Origin: Xanthomonas translucens pv. translucens DSM 18974
GTDB taxonomy: Bacteria > Pseudomonadota > Gammaproteobacteria > Xanthomonadales > Xanthomonadaceae
DNA length: 28,735 nucleotides
Reading direction: 5' to 3'
NCBI RefSeq assembly: GCF_000331775.1
Contig: NZ_CAPJ01000237.1
Span: 1-28,735 of the forward strand
Of the stretch, positions 23,683 to 28,735 are shown piece by piece (the stretch's first letter is position 1; every line of letters starts with the position of its first letter). Below the pieces are notes generated by a model, which was given only the letters and a program-made list of their open reading frames with translations, was not told the DNA's origin and made no database searches. Made by a program: the position numbers and the translations under genes.

Positions 23683-24342
23683 ATGAACCGATCGCCAGAG
23701 ACGCTGACCTTGCCCAACGGGGGCGGACGCTTGCTGCTGCACTCGTGTTGCGCGCCATGTTCCGGGGAGCTGATGGAGGCGTTCGTGGCCTCGGGGATCG
23801 CCTATACGGTCTTCTTCTACAACCCCAACATCCACCCGCTGAAGGAATACGAACTGCGCAAGCAGGAAAACATCCGCTTCGCCGAGAAGCACGGTGTGCC
23901 CTTCATCGATGGCGACTACGACACCGACAACTGGTTCGCCCGCGCCAAGGGCATGGAGAACGAGCCGGAGCGTGGCATCCGCTGCACGATGTGCTTCGAC
24001 ATGCGCTTCGAGCGCACGGCCTTGTACGCGCACGAGCACGGTTTTGCGGTGATGACCAGTTCGCTGGGCATCTCGCGCTGGAAGAACATGCAGCAGATCA
24101 ACGACTGCGGACACCGGGCCGCAGCGCCTTACCAGGGCCTGGTGTACTGGGACTACAACTGGCGCAAGGGCGGCGGAAGCGCGCGCATGATCGAGATCAG
24201 CAAGCGCGAGAATTTCTATCAGCAGGAATACTGTGGGTGCGTCTATTCGCTGCGCGACAGCAACCGGCACCGCCGCGCGCAGGGCCGCGAGCGCATCCGC
24301 CTGGGCTTGAAGTTCTACGGCGAGCAAGAGCCGGAGACGTGA
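23683..24342 (+). CDS. queH: epoxyqueuosine reductase QueH
   Basis: This 219-aa cytoplasmic enzyme performs the last step of queuosine synthesis, reducing epoxyqueuosine in tRNA to queuosine, without cobalamin (unlike QueG). The signatures are visible: [14 protein letters not shown] (Cys22, Cys23, Cys26), [25 protein letters not shown] (Cys101, Cys104) and QEYCGCVYS (Cys184, Cys186). The four-cysteine cluster site and the redox pair both appear intact. Length is normal for the family. AGGAG lies 7 bp before the ATG. Composition is chromosome-like. No other queuosine genes are adjacent. Confidence 0.93.
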   Translation: MNRSPETLTLPNGGGRLLLHSCCAPCSGELMEAFVASGIAYTVFFYNPNIHPLKEYELRKQENIRFAEKHGVPFIDGDYDTDNWFARAKGMENEPERGIRCTMCFDMRFERTALYAHEHGFAVMTSSLGISRWKNMQQINDCGHRAAAPYQGLVYWDYNWRKGGGSARMIEISKRENFYQQEYCGCVYSLRDSNRHRRAQGRERIRLGLKFYGEQEPET

Positions 24343-24344
24343 AG

Positions 24345-24370
24345 CGCCGCGCTGTGCGACGGCGGGTTTT
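24345..24370 (+). terminator. weak terminator after queH
   Basis: A CGCCG/CGGCG stem with a 10-nt loop is followed by GGTTTT, starting just after the queH stop. Confidence 0.4.
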
Positions 24371-24422
24371 CCGGCAGAGCGCCGGACATCTTCCTTGATG
24401 CAGTGCAACGAACGGCCAGCGC

Positions 24423-24650
24423 ATGACGACCGACGAAACCTGCTTTGCCGCTCGACAAACGATGTCGCGCATGCGCGATCGCATCGACGATGCTGCTGCT
24501 CTCGAACTGACGCGGGAAGGGATGATCGCCGTCGATGAAGCCCATTTCCCCGAACGGGCAACGGATGCGGCGATAGAGCATCTCGAGGGGGCGCAGCGCG
24601 CCAGCATTGCAGCGCCAGCTGGCTGCACGCCCGGTTTCCCGAGCGCGTGA
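24423..24650 (+). CDS. doubtful small ORF upstream of the VOC gene
   Basis: This 75-aa frame (MTTDETCFAARQTMSRMRDR...) has no recognised motif and no ribosome site. Its stop overlaps the GTG of the next small ORF (GTGA), which in turn overlaps the VOC gene (ATGA). That chain of stop/start overlaps is the only support. A minus-strand frame across the same DNA is equally open. Confidence 0.25.
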   Translation: MTTDETCFAARQTMSRMRDRIDDAAALELTREGMIAVDEAHFPERATDAAIEHLEGAQRASIAAPAGCTPGFPSA

Positions 24651-24859
24651 CGCATCGCGCACGGCCGAGCAAGTACCGCTGCATTCGCATGTTCGCCGCT
24701 GCGACGCATCCCGACGCCGAGGTCCGATTCGCGTACGAAATGTTCAGGGGCGAGGATGCGTGTTGGTCGATCAATGTGCAGGATGCGTTTGTGCGATTCT
24801 GCTCACGGTGCGGCCAGGCGCTGCCCAACCACGCCTTCGAACCGGAGCCCATTGCATGA
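24647..24859 (+). CDS. small Cys-containing protein coupled to the VOC gene
   Basis: This 70-aa ORF starts at GTG. Its C-terminal part AYEMFRGEDACWSINVQDAF, then VRFCSRCGQALPNHAF, includes a single CSRCG knuckle and has normal high-GC codon use, so it looks coded. The N-terminus (MTHRARPSKYRCIRMF) is less convincing; the ATG at 24689 is an alternative. Its TGA overlaps the VOC gene's ATG as ATGA, which implies translational coupling. No family is recognised. Confidence 0.4.
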   Translation: MTHRARPSKYRCIRMFAAATHPDAEVRFAYEMFRGEDACWSINVQDAFVRFCSRCGQALPNHAFEPEPIA

Positions 24860-25251
24860 GCACCTCCCATCCCGTCCATGCCCTCGCCGTGATCTACGCC
24901 AGCAACATCGAGCGGGTCGCGGAGTTTTACAGGAAGAGGCTCTCGCTCGCGCTTGTGGAACAGCAGGACGCTTTCGTGGTGGTGGGGAATTCCCACTACG
25001 AAATAGCGGTGGTCCGCATGGCGGGCGACAGGGGACAGGCTACCGCACCTGCGCCGCTCCACGTCAGAACCGAGACGCCAATCCAGTGCGCGTTCCTGGT
25101 GGAGAGCCTGGAGCGGGCCCGGTCCGCCGCCGAGTCCTGTGGCGGCGTCTTCAAGCCGCTCGCGTCGGCGTGGCGCTGGCGCGCGCAACTGCACCTGGAT
25201 GGCCATGATCCGGAAGGCAATGTCGTACAGGCCCGGGTCATCGCCACCTGA
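24856..25251 (+). CDS. VOC-superfamily (glyoxalase/bleomycin-resistance-like) protein
   Basis: This 131-aa protein shows the paired beta-alpha-beta-beta-beta layout of the vicinal oxygen chelate fold. It begins HALAVIYASNIERVAEFYRK, then LSLALVEQQDAFVVVGNSHY and EIAVVRM. The second half has IQCAFLVESLERARSAAESC, GGVFKPL and LHLDGHDPEGNVVQARV. The DPEGNVVQ end is characteristic. The family includes dioxygenases, isomerases and antibiotic-binding proteins; the exact function cannot be read. It overlaps the upstream small ORF by the ATGA sequence. Composition is chromosome-like. Confidence 0.8.
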   Translation: MSTSHPVHALAVIYASNIERVAEFYRKRLSLALVEQQDAFVVVGNSHYEIAVVRMAGDRGQATAPAPLHVRTETPIQCAFLVESLERARSAAESCGGVFKPLASAWRWRAQLHLDGHDPEGNVVQARVIAT

Positions 25252-25648
25252 CGCGTTGCAGTGCCGGCGCCGCTTCGCGGCACCATTTCACCGTTGGGCA
25301 ATGCGTTCGGACCAAGCTGCTTGGCGCGGCCGACCTGGCCGCAGGACATCGATCAGGAGCACATGATGGCCGTCCTCCTTAGCAGCGTTGTCCTGAGGGC
25401 CACGACGTAGCGGCAAGCGACGTCGTCTGTCCCACCTGCGGTAAAAAGTTTCGCCGATGCGGGTCGATTGATGCCAAGCGACGGCCCTTGCCGTCCGGGT
25501 GACTGGGCCGGTGGCGCGTGCGCCCCAAGCGTCGTTGGATCGCAGATGGCTGCAAACTTCGCACCGATCGTAAGATCGCTTCGGCAACGCGCAGCGGTCA
25601 TGCAGCTCCCGTATCCTTGCCCGCCTCTGCCGTCCACGGATAAACCGA
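25252..25648. other. gene-free stretch with a zinc-knuckle-like remnant
   Basis: A short start-less plus-strand frame near 25400-25502 reads HDVAASDVVCPTCGKKFRRC, resembling a truncated zinc-binding segment, possibly a gene remnant. A small GTGCCG/CGGCAC hairpin at 25261-25283 could be a weak terminator for the VOC gene. Nothing else is supported. Confidence 0.35.
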
Positions 25649-26059
25649 ATGTCGTTGCGCACCGTGTCGTTGCTTGCCTGTCTGTTGTTCGGCGCGGCGC
25701 CATTGGCGCATGCGCAGAAGCACTGCCTGCCGTATGGCCCGATCAAGGTTACGCTGTCCGGCAAGCTGGAGCGGCGTGCGGGAGCAGCGCCGGTCGGCGC
25801 TGCCGCGTCGGCCGATGGCGCCAGCGAGGTGCTGATGCTGCCGACGCCGGTGTGCGTGGCGGCGTCGCCCACGGGACAGGCGCCGCGCCATGAGGATGTG
25901 CGCCGCCTGCGCCTGGCGCTGAGCAAGGACCAGGCGGTACACCTGGAAGAGGAAGGCGCCGGGCAGATCGTGCGCGTCACCGGCATGCTGTCCGAGGCCG
26001 CAGTGGGTGAAGACCCGCCCAATCTGCGGTTGACGGTGATCGGGATCGATAGCGACTGA
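25649..26059 (+). CDS. small secreted protein, DUF4431-like
   Basis: This 136-aa protein has a signal peptide at residues 1-23 (SLLACLLFGAAPLAHAQ). The mature part begins KHCLPYGPIKVTLSGKLERR, followed by LMLPTPVCVAA, VRRLRLALSKDQAVHLEEEG and QIVRVTGML-SEAAVGEDPPNLRLTVIGI. The C-x-PY-x4-TL-x-G-x-L start and the P-x-CV motif fit DUF4431-type periplasmic proteins, whose fold suggests an OB-like barrel. The two cysteines probably form a disulfide. It is a single gene with chromosome-like GC. Function is unknown. Confidence 0.65.
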   Translation: MSLRTVSLLACLLFGAAPLAHAQKHCLPYGPIKVTLSGKLERRAGAAPVGAAASADGASEVLMLPTPVCVAASPTGQAPRHEDVRRLRLALSKDQAVHLEEEGAGQIVRVTGMLSEAAVGEDPPNLRLTVIGIDSD

Positions 26060-26271
26060 TACGGCGCTGCACGCGGCAAGGCCGCAGGCACAGGCCCGCA
26101 TGCTGGCGAGGAGCGGGCTTGCAGTGCATGCCATCGCGCGCATGCCGACGATGCCACGGAGTTGCAACATGGATGACATATCGTGCCGCGCTACGCCATA
26201 TCATGGCGCGCCGTCGCGAGCTGCTGCGCAAGCCGAACGGAATCGTCATCCAGCGCCCCAAAGGAACCGCC
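26060..26271. promoter_or_regulatory. presumed promoter region of the second TonB-dependent receptor
   Basis: This is about 210 bp upstream of the receptor start. An imperfect dyad ATGACATAT...ATATCAT (about 26171-26205) is the only structure seen. AAAGGAA at 26260-26266 is the ribosome site. An in-frame upstream ATG at 26119 would add 51 residues with no signal-peptide character and is not preferred. Confidence 0.35.
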
Positions 26272-28668
26272 ATGTTGCTGCATTCCCCTGTTTGCGCTCG
26301 CCGCTCGGCCGCGCGTTCGTCGCGCCTGGCTGGCGCTCCGGTCCGCCACCGCCTGGCTCAGGCCTGTGCCGGCCTGTTGTTGGCCTCGGTCGCCACCGCG
26401 GCCGTCGCGCAGGACGCGTCGCCATCGCTGGTCGGCACCGCGCCGCAGGCCACGCGCAACGCGGCGTCGGCCGCTGCGGCGACTTCGCTGGACACCGTCA
26501 CCGTCACCGCCGAGCACCGCGAGCAGAATCTGCAGGAAGTGCCTGTGTCCGTGGGTGTGGTGCAGGGCGATGCGATGCGCAACTACACCGCCGGCGGCGA
26601 CGATACGTTGCTGGCGCTGTCCGGCCGGGTGCCCAGTTTCTACGCCGAGACCACCACCGGGCGCATCTTTCCGCGCTTCTACATCCGCGGCCTGGGCAAC
26701 ATCGATTTCTACCTCGGCGCCTCGCAGCCGGTGTCGATCATCCAGGACGACGTGGTGCTGGAGCACGTGGTGCTAAAGTCCAACCCGGTTTACGACCTGG
26801 ATCAGGTGGAAGTGCTGCGCGGCCCGCAGGGGTCGCTGTTCGGCCGCAACACCACCGCCGGCATCGTCAAGTTCGACAGCATCAAGCCCAGCGCCGACTA
26901 CAGCGGCCGGCTCAGCGCCAGCTACGGCAGCTATGGCACCACCTCGCTCGACGGCGGCTTCGGCGGCCCGATCAACGATGTGCTGTCGTTCCGCGTGTCG
27001 GCGCTGTACCAGCACCGCGACGACTGGGTGGACAACACCTACAGCGGCCCCAGTGCCGACGGCACGGTCACGCCGAAGAAGGATGCGATGGGCGGCTACG
27101 ACGATCGCAACGCGCGCCTGCAGCTGCTGCTCAAGCCGAGCGAGAATTTCTCGTTGCTGGCCTCGGCGCATACCCGCGACTACGCCGGCACCTCCACCCT
27201 GTTCCTGCGCAATGCGGTCACCAAGGGCTCCAACAAGGTCGATGTGCCGCGCGATCAGGTCGCCTACGACGAGGCGCACGACAACCCGCAGGCGTACACG
27301 ACCCACGGCGGCTCGCTCAAGGCGGTGTACGACTTCGGCGGCGTGTCGCTGACCTCGATCAGCGCCTACGAGACCACCTCCGGCGACAGCCGCGGCGATA
27401 CCGACGGCGGCGCGGCGGCGAACTATCCGGTCAACGGCGTGGCCAACGGCTACGGCCAGTCGATGGGCCAGGTGCGCGACCTGGACCAGTACACGCAGGA
27501 GCTGCGCTTGGCCAGCGAAGGCGACGCGGCGCTGCAGTGGCAGGCCGGCGCGTTCTACTTCGACGGCAAGGACACCACCGATTTCTACCAGCGCGCCTAT
27601 TTCCTGCAGACCGCCGCGCGCAACCCGAACAACTGGGTGCGCCTGCGTAACAGCAACACCTCGTGGGCCGGGTTCGGCCAGCTGACCTACAAGGCCACCG
27701 ATGCGCTGACCCTGACCGCGGGCGTGCGCCAGACCCGCGACAGCAAGGAAACCAGGCTGCTCAAGACCGCCGACACTACCGCCGGCGTGGTCACCTACCG
27801 CGGCCGCCGCGACGTGCGCATGGCCGATACGCAGCCGAGCTGGGATTTCAGCGCGATGTACGCGATCGACGACAACGTCAGCGTGTATGCGAAGGTCGCC
27901 CGCGGCTTCCGCGGCCCGACCATCCAGGGCCGCTCGGCGGTGTTCAACTCCGACTTCACCACCGCCGATTCGGAGACCATCCTGTCGTGGGAAGCGGGCA
28001 TCAAGAGCAGCCTGTTCGACAACCGCCTGCGCCTGAACGTCACCGGCTTCACCTACACGGTCGACGACATCCAGCTCAACGGCAACGACTCCAACGGCAA
28101 CGGCGTGCTGTTCAATGCGGACAAGGCCAAGGCCTACGGCATGGAAGCCGACCTGGACTGGCGCCCGATCCCGAACCTGTCGCTGAGCGCCGGCCTGAGC
28201 CTGCTGCACAGCGAGATCCAGGACACGCGCGTCTACGCGCAGGTGTGCGCGCTGAACGGCGTGGTGGTGTGCACGGTGAACGATCCGACCATCAAGGTCG
28301 GCGCCAACACCTTCGCCCAGATCGATGGCAATCCGCTGCCGAACGCGCCCACCTACAACGTCAACCTGGCCGCGCGCTACGACATCCCGGTCGCCGACGG
28401 CGGCGCGTTCTTCGTCGCCACCGACTGGAACAAGCAGGGCAAGACCAGCTTCGTGCTGTACGACTCGACCGAATTCAATTCCAAGGGCAGTTTCGAAGGC
28501 GGGTTGAAGCTGGGCTACAGCGGCGACTACGGCGCGTGGGAAGTGGCGGCGTTCGCGCGCAATATCACCAACGAGAAGAACCTCAAGGGCGTGATCGAGA
28601 ACTACATGGCGGCGGTGTACAACGAACCGCGCATCGTCGGTCTGTCGGTGGACGTGCACTGGCATTGA
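26272..28668 (+). CDS. TonB-dependent outer-membrane receptor
   Basis: This 798-aa receptor has a long signal region (residues 1-46, ending ATAAVAQ), a TonB box TVTVTAE at ~75-81, and a plug with LQEVPVSVGVVQGDAM, RFYIRGLGNIDFYLG, QDDVVLEHVVLKSNP and YDLDQVEVLRGPQGSLFGRN, all standard plug motifs. A 22-strand-type barrel follows (e.g. VYAKVARGFRGPTIQGRS, LSWEAGIKSSLFDNRLRLNV), ending in IVGLSVDVHWH. The C-terminal residue is His rather than the usual Phe, a mild oddity. The plug and barrel resemble the family of siderophore/carbohydrate receptors seen in Xanthomonas and Caulobacter; the substrate is unknown. It is different in sequence from the receptor at 737. A hairpin terminator follows. 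Confidence 0.9.
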   Translation: MLLHSPVCARRSAARSSRLAGAPVRHRLAQACAGLLLASVATAAVAQDASPSLVGTAPQATRNAASAAAATSLDTVTVTAEHREQNLQEVPVSVGVVQGDAMRNYTAGGDDTLLALSGRVPSFYAETTTGRIFPRFYIRGLGNIDFYLGASQPVSIIQDDVVLEHVVLKSNPVYDLDQVEVLRGPQGSLFGRNTTAGIVKFDSIKPSADYSGRLSASYGSYGTTSLDGGFGGPINDVLSFRVSALYQHRDDWVDNTYSGPSADGTVTPKKDAMGGYDDRNARLQLLLKPSENFSLLASAHTRDYAGTSTLFLRNAVTKGSNKVDVPRDQVAYDEAHDNPQAYTTHGGSLKAVYDFGGVSLTSISAYETTSGDSRGDTDGGAAANYPVNGVANGYGQSMGQVRDLDQYTQELRLASEGDAALQWQAGAFYFDGKDTTDFYQRAYFLQTAARNPNNWVRLRNSNTSWAGFGQLTYKATDALTLTAGVRQTRDSKETRLLKTADTTAGVVTYRGRRDVRMADTQPSWDFSAMYAIDDNVSVYAKVARGFRGPTIQGRSAVFNSDFTTADSETILSWEAGIKSSLFDNRLRLNVTGFTYTVDDIQLNGNDSNGNGVLFNADKAKAYGMEADLDWRPIPNLSLSAGLSLLHSEIQDTRVYAQVCALNGVVVCTVNDPTIKVGANTFAQIDGNPLPNAPTYNVNLAARYDIPVADGGAFFVATDWNKQGKTSFVLYDSTEFNSKGSFEGGLKLGYSGDYGAWEVAAFARNITNEKNLKGVIENYMAAVYNEPRIVGLSVDVHWH

Positions 28669-28690
28669 TGCGCGTCCTGTAAAGCGGTTC

Positions 28691-28722
28691 CGGCGCAGCC
28701 TGCCGGTTGGCGGGCTGCGCCG
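28691..28722 (+). terminator. strong hairpin terminator after the second receptor
   Basis: CGGCGCAGCC and GGCTGCGCCG form a perfect 10-bp stem with a 12-nt loop, 22 bp after the stop codon. The tail (TCTCGATTGTTTG) is only partly T-rich. Confidence 0.65.
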
Positions 28723-28735
28723 TCTCGATTGTTTG

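Noticed and set aside
22744..25206. 820-codon minus-strand frame spanning effector 2, queH and VOC
   Set aside because: It crosses three better supported genes and contains no recognisable domain.
1..28735. CRISPR arrays, tRNA and rRNA genes
   Set aside because: No regularly spaced repeats, cloverleaf sequences or rRNA signatures were seen in any part of the window.

Overview
The window comes from a high-GC gammaproteobacterium of the Xanthomonas type. The signs are two TonB-dependent receptors, a KDG kinase beside a receptor and a large secreted carbohydrate-active-looking protein, a GTAG-type REP palindrome, IS5-group transposase remnants, and two Ser/Pro/Ala-rich proteins that look like type III effectors. 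This assignment is an inference from gene content; no rRNA or tRNA gene is present to test it.

Layout. (1) 1-7666 is core-like, GC-rich carbohydrate-uptake DNA: the 5' part of kdgK on the minus strand, two similar dyad sites in the divergent promoter region, a TonB-dependent receptor (737-3535) and a LamG-domain secreted protein (3668-7666). (2) 7667-15413 is an AT-richer accessory island. It holds a RexA/RexB-like pair (relatives of the phage lambda exclusion proteins), an AbiTii-domain protein, an excalibur-domain secreted protein, a SymE-type toxin-like protein behind a structured leader, a secreted S1 serine protease, and two coupled genes lying between attC-like half-sites as an integron cassette would. 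A family of about 55-bp palindromes is scattered through it. The symE-protease pair has been duplicated; the second copy is decayed and a palindrome-bounded cassette splits it between 167-bp direct repeats. (3) 15414-17822 is a penicillin-acylase-family periplasmic hydrolase on the minus strand. (4) 17935-18520 is an IS graveyard with two transposase fragments. (5) 18710-23234 carries two effector-like genes, one behind a 12-C tract and one behind an imperfect PIP box. (6) 23683-28735 returns to chromosomal genes: queH, a VOC protein with small coupled ORFs, a secreted DUF4431-like protein and a second TonB-dependent receptor ending at a strong hairpin.

How the parts work together. The left block looks like a uronate/polysaccharide uptake locus in which outer-membrane import and extracellular processing feed KDG phosphorylation. 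The central island looks like a defence and toxin island: RexAB, AbiTii, SymE and the cassette pair all match or resemble abortive-infection or toxin functions, and the repeats suggest repeated insertion and local duplication. The right block looks like a virulence patch acquired next to IS remnants. The most notable element is the stand-alone RexAB-like operon with no visible repressor gene. The second is the two-gene cassette with a membrane-anchored coiled-coil product.
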